From assembly GCA_947500555.1 (NCBI GenBank), contig CANMSE010000003.1:372001-436000 (forward strand): 64,000 nucleotides of DNA, in the 5' to 3' direction. The translations under genes were made by a program, and so were the position numbers. The notes beneath the pieces are model-generated. The model worked only from the letters and a program-made list of their open reading frames with translations. It did no database searches and had not been told where the DNA came from. Of the stretch, positions 27,050 through 35,194 are shown one piece after another (within the stretch, counting starts at the first letter, position 1; the number at the start of each line of letters is the position of its first letter). Origin of the DNA: an uncultured Fulvivirga sp. Lineage in GTDB: Bacteria > Bacteroidota > Bacteroidia > Cytophagales > Cyclobacteriaceae.

Positions 27050-27895
27050 CTATCCGGCTTTTTTCGACTGTTTCTTCTGTTTTGCTTTACCGGTAGCCTT
27101 TTTCATAGGCTTCTTTTCAGCTTTAGCTTGTTCTATACTCTGTTTTAAAGCAGTCATGATATCAACTACTTCAAGCTCCTCTTCTACAATGCTAATGATC
27201 TCTTTTCCTTCAATTTTAGCATCAATTACTTCCATTAATTCCTCATGATACCTATCAGTAGTATCTATTTCAATAAATGGTTTTAGCATTGTTTTCACCA
27301 ATGTATTTGCCATTTTCAGTTGTTCTTCATTAGCTTCAACATCCTCAGCTCCATCTAGGTTTGGTACTGATTTTATATCTCTTATCTCCCTGGGGTTTCT
27401 TAGTTTATATAGCATCAACCCATTTTCATGAGGAGTAAGCAAAACGATATTCTCTTTTTCTCTCAAGACTATTCTTCCAACTCCAATCTTTTCGGTTTCT
27501 CGTAACGTCTTCATCAGTAGAGCATATGTTTTTGCAGCTACATCACCATCAGGGCCTAAAAAATAAGGCGTATCAAACAGTGTTTTATGCACTTCCGACT
27601 CATCAACAAAGCCCTCTATTTCTATAACCTTAGTACTTTTAAGCTTGATTTTTTCAAAATCAGACTTCTCCACGATCACGTATTGCCCTGGTTCATATTG
27701 ATAGCCCTTAATGATATCGTCTGCTTTTAGCGACTCACCAGTTACTCTATCTTGCTTATCGTATTTAACAGGATTGTTAGTCTTCTTTGATAGCTGATTA
27801 AATGATATAGTTTGTGCAGAATCTATGGCAGTATAAATTCTTATAGGTATGGTTACCAATGAAAATCTAATGTGACCTTTCCATATAGCTCTCAT
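27050..27895 (-). CDS. ku: non-homologous end joining protein Ku
   Basis: 281 residues from the ATG at 27895, giving the canonical bacterial Ku opening MRAIWKGHIRFSLVTIPIRI. A GTG 13 codons upstream would add an atypical leader. The Ku core beta-barrel and ring region follow (YEPGQYVIVEKSDFEKIKL, TPYFLGPDG, KIGVGRIVLREKE, then PFIEIDTTDRYHEEL). The C-terminus is a Lys-rich tail of about 35 residues (KKPMKKATGKAKQKK), common in bacterial Ku and linked to DNA sliding and LigD recruitment. Ku homodimers ring broken DNA ends. LigD is encoded 121 bases upstream on the same strand, and TPR and helical genes follow. Confidence 0.96.
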   Translation of the reverse strand: MRAIWKGHIRFSLVTIPIRIYTAIDSAQTISFNQLSKKTNNPVKYDKQDRVTGESLKADDIIKGYQYEPGQYVIVEKSDFEKIKLKSTKVIEIEGFVDESEVHKTLFDTPYFLGPDGDVAAKTYALLMKTLRETEKIGVGRIVLREKENIVLLTPHENGLMLYKLRNPREIRDIKSVPNLDGAEDVEANEEQLKMANTLVKTMLKPFIEIDTTDRYHEELMEVIDAKIEGKEIISIVEEELEVVDIMTALKQSIEQAKAEKKPMKKATGKAKQKKQSKKAG

Positions 27896-28016
27896 AGCGG
27901 CTAATTTGAGTGATGAAAAAAAATGCTTCTTCACAATAGAAGAAGTGACATCTAAAAAAATATAATAGTCTAAAGTACAGTAATTTAAGTTAAAATGTCA
28001 ATATAGTTACTTTAAG

Positions 28017-30314
28017 CTAAAGTAGTAGTTTGACAAATACAGGATCTCGTAATGTTTGATTTTCAGTTAGTTCTGTAAACTTTATTTGACATAATGGTCC
28101 TCCATCCAACCATACCGATTCCTTGTCATCAACCAATTTAGCTTCAATTTTCTTTTCGCCAACTCCTAGTGTTTGTAGCATTTCATACAATTCAAGCATT
28201 TTTTTAGTGCTATAACCCGTACCTACTTTACCTCTATACTGAGTTGAATCTGTTCTATCGGCTAAATGCAAGGCCCCAAAACCATTAGACCTATCACCTT
28301 TGCCTTTTACATAGCCAATAATTCTAAATCTATCAGTTACTTTATTTTTAATTTTTATCCAGGCTTCAGTGCGTTTTCCAATAGTGTAGAGACCGTTGAT
28401 TTCTTTTGCCATAATACCCTCTAAACCAAGCTTCTTTGTTGCAGCCAACAACTCCTTACCATCCGATAGCGTCTCACTAATACGATAATTAGTTCCTTTC
28501 TTAATGCTGTCCTGCAGCCATGCTTTTCTTCTTATAAGTGGTTCATGAATTGTCAACTTTCCATCTAAATAAAGGCAATCAAACAGGTATGCGTAAGCTG
28601 CATCCTTTTTCATGGCCCTCTCAATTTCTTTTTCACCCTTTCTATGCATTCGATGAATCACCTTCTTGAAACTAGGCTTACCTTGAGCACCAAGACATAC
28701 AATTTCCCCATCAAAAACTCCTGATATAGATCTGAATAGTTTTGGGTCGCTCAGTTCTGGAAACTTATCTGTAATATCATTCAAATTTCGAGTCCATATC
28801 GAAACATGCCCCTCATTTACTACGAAAACTGCCCTAATACCATCCCATTTCATTTCATAGAGGTAGTCTCCTATTGGAACTTTACTTGAAGATTTGGCTA
28901 GCATTGGAGAGGGTATTTGATCAAGTAGATCTTGTTGTAAATGATCTACCCGTTCTAGAAGCCATTCTTTTTCTTTCATTAAGTGCATTCTAAACTCCCC
29001 TATAAAGCCTTTGCTATTTAACTTAAAATAGAATCCATCTTTCTTCTCTTTGGTGATTTCATATTTTCCATTGGCATAAATCCACATCATGCCACCGCCA
29101 TATTGGCCTTTAGGAATTTCTCCTTCGAAGGTGATGTACTTCATAGGGTGATCTTCTGTAGCTACAGCCAATCTCTTTATTCCAGGTTTTGAAGGCATAC
29201 CTTTAGGCACCGCCCAGGATTTTAAAACTCCATCTTGCTCAAGCCTGAGATCATAGTGTAAATGAGAGGCACTATGCCTATGAATAACAAAACCGGTACC
29301 ATCACCACCTTCAAACAAGCCTTTAGGTTCAGGGGTCTTATCAAAATCACGTTTTTTACTATATTCATCGAGCTGCGCAGGAGTCTTCCGTTTTGGATTC
29401 ACAGGGAGTTTTTTAACTTCTGCTTTGATATCACTTTTCGTATGCAAATCCGTACTGAAGGACCATATACCTTCCCATGGATCCCCTTCTTCATTGACCT
29501 TACCCACAACATTCCTTAAGTTCAGTTCCAAAGGATCATTTAGAGCTTCCAAGTCTGTCCATTCCAAAGGAGTCGCCACTGGCGCTCCATCTCTTCCTCT
29601 TAAGCTGTATGGGCAAATAACAGTCTGACTGTTCCTATTTCTATAAATATCAATTAGGACTCTGCCTTTGCGAGCATCTTTTTTGATATTTAAAGTCGTG
29701 AGCGAATTCTTTTGAACAAATGGTTTAGCAATAATTGAAGCGGCTTCAAATATATCATCAACGGAATATTTGGCATTAACAGGTATAGTGAGGTGTAGAC
29801 CCTTACCACCTGTTGTTTTGACAAATACATGATACCCATACGATGAAATATGATCTCTTAGATCTACAGCGATTTCAATCAATTGTCTAAAATTAAAACC
29901 TTCTGGCGGATCAAGATCAAAAACCATATAATATGCTTTATCCAGTTTTGGAGATTTGACTTGCATCTGATGTAGCTCCAAGCAAGCCAAATTAGAGAGC
30001 CAGATCAATGAAGCATCTTCCGTGGCCAATACATATTCCTTATTGTTACTACCCAAAACAGCATATTCAACCCAATCGGGCGCCCAATCAGGTCTGTTTT
30101 TTTGAAAGAACTGTTCTCCATCAATACCATGTGGAAACCTGATTAAGGATAGTGGGCATCGTGCTATATGAGATAACATAGTTGGAGCTATACCAAGGTA
30201 ATACTGAATGATTTCTGCCTTAGTTATATCATCATTTGGATATAAGACCTTTTCTAAATTGGTCAGTTCTAGTGTCCGCTTCCCTACCGCTACATGAGTG
30301 CCTTTCTTGGCCAT
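28017..30314 (-). CDS. ligD: ATP-dependent DNA ligase D (POL-PE-LIG)
   Basis: 765 residues with all three LigD activities. The primase/polymerase domain (1-285) has its metal-binding pair Asp133 and Asp135 in VFDLDPPEGF and the TTGGKGLHL strand. The 3'-phosphoesterase domain (about 330-450) has H345, H351 and D355 within GFVIHRHSASHLHYDLRLE, plus the TEDHPMKY motif. The ATP-dependent ligase domain (470-765) has the adenylated Lys489 in YEMKWDGIRA and an OB fold at the end. The order POL-PE-LIG is that of Mycobacterium rather than the PE-LIG-POL of Pseudomonas. With Ku it repairs double-strand breaks, filling and sealing ends. The ligase is complete by motif. Confidence 0.96.
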   Translation of the reverse strand: MAKKGTHVAVGKRTLELTNLEKVLYPNDDITKAEIIQYYLGIAPTMLSHIARCPLSLIRFPHGIDGEQFFQKNRPDWAPDWVEYAVLGSNNKEYVLATEDASLIWLSNLACLELHQMQVKSPKLDKAYYMVFDLDPPEGFNFRQLIEIAVDLRDHISSYGYHVFVKTTGGKGLHLTIPVNAKYSVDDIFEAASIIAKPFVQKNSLTTLNIKKDARKGRVLIDIYRNRNSQTVICPYSLRGRDGAPVATPLEWTDLEALNDPLELNLRNVVGKVNEEGDPWEGIWSFSTDLHTKSDIKAEVKKLPVNPKRKTPAQLDEYSKKRDFDKTPEPKGLFEGGDGTGFVIHRHSASHLHYDLRLEQDGVLKSWAVPKGMPSKPGIKRLAVATEDHPMKYITFEGEIPKGQYGGGMMWIYANGKYEITKEKKDGFYFKLNSKGFIGEFRMHLMKEKEWLLERVDHLQQDLLDQIPSPMLAKSSSKVPIGDYLYEMKWDGIRAVFVVNEGHVSIWTRNLNDITDKFPELSDPKLFRSISGVFDGEIVCLGAQGKPSFKKVIHRMHRKGEKEIERAMKKDAAYAYLFDCLYLDGKLTIHEPLIRRKAWLQDSIKKGTNYRISETLSDGKELLAATKKLGLEGIMAKEINGLYTIGKRTEAWIKIKNKVTDRFRIIGYVKGKGDRSNGFGALHLADRTDSTQYRGKVGTGYSTKKMLELYEMLQTLGVGEKKIEAKLVDDKESVWLDGGPLCQIKFTELTENQTLRDPVFVKLLL

Positions 30315-30393
30315 TTAATATCTAATAATTGATCTCAATTAAATTAGAACTTATTAGGAGGAATCAAAAACGAAAAATAAGATAGAATGCAAT

Positions 30394-30426
30394 AAAAAAG
30401 CTGATCATGTCATGATCAGCTTTTTT
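30394..30426 (-). terminator. rho-independent terminator of the 30450 gene
   Basis: A perfect nine-pair stem, GCTGATCAT (30400-30408) with ATGATCAGC (30412-30420), has a GTC loop. Six A (30394-30399) lie on one side and six T (30421-30426) on the other, so it can act in both directions. It lies 24 bases beyond the stop codon of the minus-strand gene 30450-30827 and separates it from ligD. Confidence 0.88.
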
Positions 30427-30449
30427 AAGTTTTATGTGTTATACCAAGT

Positions 30450-30827
30450 TTAGATTTTAACTAACTCTGCACTTATATTATGTCTATTCACTAACTCTCT
30501 AGTGAATTTCATAGAACCCCTTAACACGAAGATTTTGAAAATACCACTCTTAAGATTGGCCACAGTATCTAAAACCTTCCATTTATTGATTAGTTTCCTT
30601 GGTTCAGTTGTTCTTCTACTGATTTCGAAGTAAGCTCTATCTCCTTGTCTGTTTTTGGCGGTAGCATCGGGTATGAATATGTCATCCTCTTTCTGACTAA
30701 CCAGTCTGGCGGGTTTTTCTAAATCCTGAAAGTCAGCTTTGATTTCTGTGAATCCGCTTTTTTCAATGTTGTCAATTACTTTTTCTAATGTTTCCTCGTA
30801 CGTGTCTTTTCTTCTCTCTTTCAGCAT
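30450..30827 (-). CDS. small PD-(D/E)XK-like hypothetical protein
   Basis: 125 residues, no signal peptide. An N-terminal helix (TYEETLEKVIDNIEKSG) is followed by a strand-rich core with FIPDATAKNRQGDRAYFEIS at 51-70, then helices (KLINKWKVLDTVANL) and a strand (IFKIFVLRG). The spacing of Asp54 and Glu68 on neighbouring strands, with an early acidic helix, resembles the restriction-endonuclease fold, but the Lys expected two residues after the Glu is Ser70. It is therefore either a degenerate nuclease or another alpha/beta fold. I recognise no named family. It is upstream of ligD but separated by a strong terminator, and divergent from the Fur-family regulator. Confidence 0.7.
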   Translation of the reverse strand: MLKERRKDTYEETLEKVIDNIEKSGFTEIKADFQDLEKPARLVSQKEDDIFIPDATAKNRQGDRAYFEISRRTTEPRKLINKWKVLDTVANLKSGIFKIFVLRGSMKFTRELVNRHNISAELVKI

Positions 30828-30939
30828 AAAATTTTTGATGATTTAACTTAATGTAATTGTAATAGTATAAGGAATTTAAACGCCAATGTCAATTGTGGGC
30901 TTGATAAGCAGTTTTAATAACGATATTTGAATTTTTTTC

Positions 30940-30974
30940 ATAAATTATATGCAACTCAGTTGCATATAATTTAT
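30940..30974. promoter_or_regulatory. 35-bp perfect palindrome, Fur/Zur-type operator
   Basis: Seventeen-base arms around C30957 are exact reverse complements. The core is ATGCAACT-C-AGTTGCAT (30949-30965) with AT-rich extensions to 30940 and 30974. It ends 11 bases before the Fur-family start codon, so bound protein would block its own transcription. The core TGCAA/TTGCA half-sites recur at 33777-33821 and 46964-46982. Confidence 0.75.
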
Positions 30975-30985
30975 AAATTTGCGTA

Positions 30986-31405
30986 ATGGAGAACGTTGAC
31001 AGTTTAAAAAAGATACTTGGGTCGCACAAGCTCAGAATTACTGACTGTAGACTTCATGTCATTCAATTATTTTTGACAGAAAGAAAAGCGCTATCACAAG
31101 GAGATCTTGAAAATCAGCTTAATCAGTACGATAGAGTCACCTTGTATAGAACACTTAATAGCTTTCTAGATTCTGGGATTATTCATAAAATACCTAATTC
31201 TGAAGGTGTTGCTACTTACGGATTATGTCACGAAACTTGTTCACCCAATCAGCATGATCATAACCATATCCATTTCAAATGTAACAGTTGCGGTCAAATT
31301 CAATGCTTAGATGATAAATCAGTACCCAATGTGATGGTGCCTGAAGGGTATCATATTGAAGCGGTTAACATGATTGTAGATGGGGTATGCGCTAAGTGCG
31401 CCTGA
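30986..31405 (+). CDS. Fur-family metalloregulator, probably Zur-like
   Basis: 139 residues. The N-terminal winged helix (recognition region near DRVTLYRTLNSFLDSGIIHKI) is followed by a dimerisation and metal domain with the His cluster HDHNHIHF (90-97). It has two CxxC pairs for structural zinc, C99/C102 and C135/C138, plus Cys107. Regulators of this shape act as dimers that bind palindromes when loaded with metal. Zinc is favoured because the neighbours are a TonB receptor, a COG0523 GTPase and a MerC-like protein, but iron or another metal cannot be excluded. It is followed after three bases by the TonB receptor gene, so the two form an operon under the 35-bp palindrome. Confidence 0.93.
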   Translation: MENVDSLKKILGSHKLRITDCRLHVIQLFLTERKALSQGDLENQLNQYDRVTLYRTLNSFLDSGIIHKIPNSEGVATYGLCHETCSPNQHDHNHIHFKCNSCGQIQCLDDKSVPNVMVPEGYHIEAVNMIVDGVCAKCA

Positions 31406-31408
31406 CAT

Positions 31409-33778
31409 ATGCGATACTTCATTTTAACTTTATTACTAGGGCTTCAGTTGTCTGCTTTCGGGCAATCTGATTCTTGTGATCGATCTGTTAAAGGTAAAAT
31501 TCTTAGCCGTGAAACAGACGAACCACTCCCCTTCGCTACTATTTCTGTACTTGACACGAAATTGGTAGCTGTAGCTTCTGAAAATGGAGAATTCAGAATT
31601 GATAATATTTGCGAAGAGGAAATACATTTAGAAATTCGGTTTTTGGGTTTCAAAACCGTTGTACACCATCATGACTTTCATCACGGTGATCCGATCATTT
31701 ATATGGCTTCAGATCAAACTGTTTTAGAGAGTATAATAATCGAAGGAGAGCGTAACGAAGAAATTCGCACACTTGCTGTTCAGCGAAAAGAACTTGACAG
31801 ACTAGCTGTAGTTCAATCTTCTATTGGAGAGTTAACGGCTGATTTATCAGGTGTATCCCTATTAAAAACAGGAACTAACATTTTAAAACCTATCATTCAC
31901 GGGCTGCACTCCAATAGGGTATTGGTAATTAACGATGGTGTAAGACATGCTTATCAAGTTTGGGGTGAGGAGCACGCACCAGAGATTGATCCTTCGCATG
32001 TAGATCAAATTGAAGTAGTAAAAGGTGCAGCTACTGTAAAGTATGGTCCTGAAGCTTTAGGAGGTGTGATTCTGTATAATTCTGAAAGACCAGCTTTTGA
32101 CGAGAAACTCAATGGGTCTTTAGGCACATCATATCAAACAAACGGCCGTGCAATTAGCAGTAAACTCAACTTGGGCCAGGGGTCGCATCGTTTTGCCTGG
32201 AATATTGGAGCTTATGGTATTTATCAGGGTGATTTAAGTGCGCCTGACTACAGACTGTCCAATACAGGCAAACAAGAAATAGGTGCAAGTTTTAACACCT
32301 TGCTACATCAAAAACGATTTGATTTACAGGTTTCAGGCAACTATTTTCAACAAGAGTTAGGTATTCTAAGAGCCTCTATTGTGGGAGGAAATGAGGATTT
32401 CCAAGATGCCATTGATGATGTTACTCCAGAGACGATTTTCCCATTTACGTATGATATCGGTAGCCCAGGGCAGGAAACTGAGCATGGATTACTTAAAACA
32501 AACTTATCCCTTTTCTTTGGAGAGCATACCTTTACAGTACAGTACGCAATTCAACGTAATATCAGGCGGGAATTTGATGTGAGAAGAGGCGACCTTAATG
32601 AGCGTCCCGTAATTGATTTAGAATTATTATCACACACCATAGATACGGAGTGGATTCAACCTACTAAAGGACGCTGGAGTGGTAGCTCGGGTATTCAATT
32701 TTTTACTCACAACAGTGTAAATGTACCCGGATCCAACCCTGCTAACTTTGTGCCGGATTATGATGTGTTTAACCTAGGGGCATTTACCATTCAATCTCTC
32801 GATTTTGACAAAACCACTTTTGAATTAGGTGCGAGGATCGATTTTCAATCTTTAGGCGTGGCAGATACCATTAGAGATTCATTTATTTATTCAAATGAGT
32901 TGGAATTCACTAATCCAACTTTTACTCTGGGTGTTAGAAAAAAAGTGAATAATAACCTGACTTGGTTCACAAACATAGGCTCGGCATGGAGACCACCCAA
33001 TGTGGCCGAATTGTATTCGTTTGGGCTGCATCAATCCAGGCTCCAATTTGGGTTTTGGAGATATGATTTAGATCCTCAAATAACTACTCCGGTAGATAGC
33101 GTATTTGATGAGCAACTAAGGGAAGTGCCAGCTGAGAAAGGAATTAAATGGGTATCAGGTATAGAAGTGAAAAAAGGGGCCACAACGGCTGAACTTATTG
33201 TTTATGCTAACCGGATAAACAATTATATTTTTCTCAGACCTTTTGGACTTACGACCAATATTAGGGGACCTAATTTTCCTTTTTTTCTTTTCGATCAGAC
33301 GGATGCGCTCTTTATTGGAACAGATTGGGATATTAGATATTCCCATTCTCAATCGATCACTTCGGAGGTTAAAATTTCATACGTCTACGGACAAAGTGTT
33401 GAAAGAGATCAGCCACTTCTGGAAATTCCACCATTGAATATTGAGTATGCATTTCAACATGAAATAGGCTCTTGGCATTATGCATTAAACTTATCCTATA
33501 CGGCAGAACAATGGAATGATCCATTAATAATTGAACCTCTTGAGTTAGGAGAAGAAAATTTGGTAGATAGAAATACCGATATTTTTGATTTTATGGAAGT
33601 TCCTAATGGCTATTTTCTAGTGGGTGCTGAAGTAGGATATAATAGAAATAGTTGGAATGTTGAGGTTAAAGCGAACAATTTATTGAATACTTCATACCGA
33701 AGTAATACTAATAAGTTAAGATATTTTGCTGATGCTCCAGGCAGAAATCTATCCTTCTCTGTACAATACAGTTTTTAA
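31409..33778 (+). CDS. TonB-dependent outer-membrane receptor, likely metal uptake
   Basis: 789 residues. A signal peptide (1-18) is followed by a CarboxypepD_reg-like domain (about 27-105) containing a His-rich stretch (VVHHHDFHHGD near 85-95), a plug domain (about 125-225, with GLHSNRVLVINDGVRH, HVDQIEVVKGAATVKYG and EALGGVI), and a 22-strand-type barrel ending in aromatic F (SFSVQYSF). Such receptors import metal complexes or free metal using TonB energy. The His-rich region and the coupled Fur-family regulator suggest zinc or a zinc complex, in the manner of ZnuD. The substrate is inference. The stop codon (33776-33778) overlaps the first operator-like palindrome of the next gene. Confidence 0.92.
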   Translation: MRYFILTLLLGLQLSAFGQSDSCDRSVKGKILSRETDEPLPFATISVLDTKLVAVASENGEFRIDNICEEEIHLEIRFLGFKTVVHHHDFHHGDPIIYMASDQTVLESIIIEGERNEEIRTLAVQRKELDRLAVVQSSIGELTADLSGVSLLKTGTNILKPIIHGLHSNRVLVINDGVRHAYQVWGEEHAPEIDPSHVDQIEVVKGAATVKYGPEALGGVILYNSERPAFDEKLNGSLGTSYQTNGRAISSKLNLGQGSHRFAWNIGAYGIYQGDLSAPDYRLSNTGKQEIGASFNTLLHQKRFDLQVSGNYFQQELGILRASIVGGNEDFQDAIDDVTPETIFPFTYDIGSPGQETEHGLLKTNLSLFFGEHTFTVQYAIQRNIRREFDVRRGDLNERPVIDLELLSHTIDTEWIQPTKGRWSGSSGIQFFTHNSVNVPGSNPANFVPDYDVFNLGAFTIQSLDFDKTTFELGARIDFQSLGVADTIRDSFIYSNELEFTNPTFTLGVRKKVNNNLTWFTNIGSAWRPPNVAELYSFGLHQSRLQFGFWRYDLDPQITTPVDSVFDEQLREVPAEKGIKWVSGIEVKKGATTAELIVYANRINNYIFLRPFGLTTNIRGPNFPFFLFDQTDALFIGTDWDIRYSHSQSITSEVKISYVYGQSVERDQPLLEIPPLNIEYAFQHEIGSWHYALNLSYTAEQWNDPLIIEPLELGEENLVDRNTDIFDFMEVPNGYFLVGAEVGYNRNSWNVEVKANNLLNTSYRSNTNKLRYFADAPGRNLSFSVQYSF

Positions 33779-33821
33779 TTGCATCATTGTTGCAATTTAG
33801 AAAATGTTGCAATAGTATTGC
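33777..33821. promoter_or_regulatory. two tandem Fur/Zur-like boxes before the duplicated lipoprotein
   Basis: Box 1, TGCATCA-T-TGTTGCA (33780-33794), is palindromic with one mismatch, extending to 33777-33797. Box 2, GCAATA-G-TATTGC (33809-33821), is perfect over 13 bases. Their centres are 28 bases apart. Both resemble the core of the palindrome before the Fur-family gene. They end 34 bases before the lipoprotein start codon. Confidence 0.6.
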
Positions 33822-33855
33822 GTTTAAGTTTAAAACGAACGAATAATATAAAAAC

Positions 33856-34992
33856 ATGAAAACGATTAAATCAGTATTCTCTTTATTTCTACTGTTGGGT
33901 CTCGGTCTTTTAGCAAGTTGTTCTGACGATGATGACCCTGTCATTATTGAAGAAGAAGAGGCTATCTCACATGTAGTATTGACGTTTACTCCAGAAGAAG
34001 GTGGTGATGCCGTCACTGCCACTTGGTTTGATGCTGATGGTGACGGTACCGGAGCCCCAACCATTGATGAGATTGCTTTGGTAGAAGGTGAGGAATATAC
34101 GCTAACCTTGACGCTCACAAATACATTAGCCAGTCCTGAAGAAGATATTACGGCAGAAATCCTGAGCGAAGATGACGAGCATATGTTCTTTTTTGCATTT
34201 ACAAATAATATTTTCGGAGATCCAATGGGAGATGGTAATATAGGTGTGGGAAGTAGAGATGACGCTTTGAACTATAATGATCAGGATGAGAATGGCAACC
34301 CATTAGGTCTCTCTACTAGCTGGACGGCTGGTGGGCACACTGAAACTCCTGGAGAATTTAGAGTAGTTCTTAAACATCAACCAGATTTAAAATCTGCAAC
34401 TACTACATCTGAAGATGGAGGTACTGATATTGATATCACCTTCCCTCTTAATATTGTGGAAGATCCAAATGCTGATGAAGAGCAAATAACTGAAGTTACA
34501 CTAACGTTTACTCCAACAGGTGGTGGGGCTGACATCACTGCTGTTTGGTTTGATGCCGATGGTGATGGTGTTGGTATGCCTACAATTGATGACATAGAGC
34601 TTGACGCATCTACGGAATACACTATGGCGATAACGTTGGCTAATACGTTGGAAGATCCTGATGAGGATATTACTGCAGAAATAGCTGGTGAAGACGATGA
34701 TCATATGTTCTTCTTTGGGTTCACTGCGGATATTTTCTCCAGCCCTTCTGGTGATGGGAACATAGGAGCTGGGAACAGAAATGATCCATTAAATTATAAT
34801 GATGAAGATTCTGAGGCTCAAGATGGATCAGGAAATCCTGTTGGTCTTTCTACCACTTGGACAACTGGTGCAGCTACATCAGGTACTTTCAATGTAGTAC
34901 TAAAACATCAACCTGGTATTAAAAGTGGTACATCAAATAGTACTATGGGTGGTACAGACGTTGATATCGAGTTTGATATAAACATCAACTAG
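33856..34992 (+). CDS. lipoprotein with two tandem copies of one domain
   Basis: 378 residues. The signal ends with LLASC (Cys22), followed by Asp/Glu-rich spacing typical of surface-exposed lipoproteins in Bacteroidota. Residues about 37-203 and 205-378 are two copies of the same domain: VLTFTPEEGGDAVTATWFDA matches VTLTFTPTGGGADITAVWFDA, followed in each by ADGDG, an EDD(E/D)HMFFF motif, DGNIG, LNYND, GLST(S/T)W and VVLKHQP. The acidic residues plus His in EDDxHMFFF could bind a metal. I recall single-copy homologues next to TonB receptors in Bacteroidota. The two tandem Fur/Zur-like boxes upstream suggest induction on metal starvation, so a metal-capturing partner of the TonB receptor is the working idea. 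Confidence 0.85.
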   Translation: MKTIKSVFSLFLLLGLGLLASCSDDDDPVIIEEEEAISHVVLTFTPEEGGDAVTATWFDADGDGTGAPTIDEIALVEGEEYTLTLTLTNTLASPEEDITAEILSEDDEHMFFFAFTNNIFGDPMGDGNIGVGSRDDALNYNDQDENGNPLGLSTSWTAGGHTETPGEFRVVLKHQPDLKSATTTSEDGGTDIDITFPLNIVEDPNADEEQITEVTLTFTPTGGGADITAVWFDADGDGVGMPTIDDIELDASTEYTMAITLANTLEDPDEDITAEIAGEDDDHMFFFGFTADIFSSPSGDGNIGAGNRNDPLNYNDEDSEAQDGSGNPVGLSTTWTTGAATSGTFNVVLKHQPGIKSGTSNSTMGGTDVDIEFDININ

Positions 34993-35026
34993 TACTTTAA
35001 TTCAAAGATTTAGGTTTATAATAGTT

Positions 35027-35057
35027 AGGCTCTCTGTTCATGTAGAGAGCCTTTTTT
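35027..35057 (+). terminator. rho-independent terminator after the duplicated lipoprotein
   Basis: GGCTCTCT (35028-35035) pairs with AGAGAGCC (35044-35051), with an eight-base loop and a run of six T (35052-35057). It lies 35 bases after the lipoprotein stop codon. The rest of the interval to 35194 shows nothing else I recognise. Confidence 0.9.
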
Positions 35058-35194
35058 GTTCTGTTTAGCGTAATAATTATGTTTGGAATACAAAGTAGGT
35101 TATAGAACCAAAAGAAGTTGTCTTAAAAACCTTAATAGAAATACTTAAAAAAGTTTGAAACAACTCCCTTTTCGGATACTGATATAGTAAAGCT

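Noticed and set aside
27896..27934. N-terminal extension of Ku from a GTG start
   Set aside because: The ATG at 27895 begins the conserved MRAIWKGHI motif. The 13 extra residues match nothing expected for Ku.
28008..28024. TACTTTA-AGC-TAAAGTA palindrome at the ligD stop codon
   Set aside because: Only seven-base AT-rich arms and no U-tract. Expected by chance in this composition.
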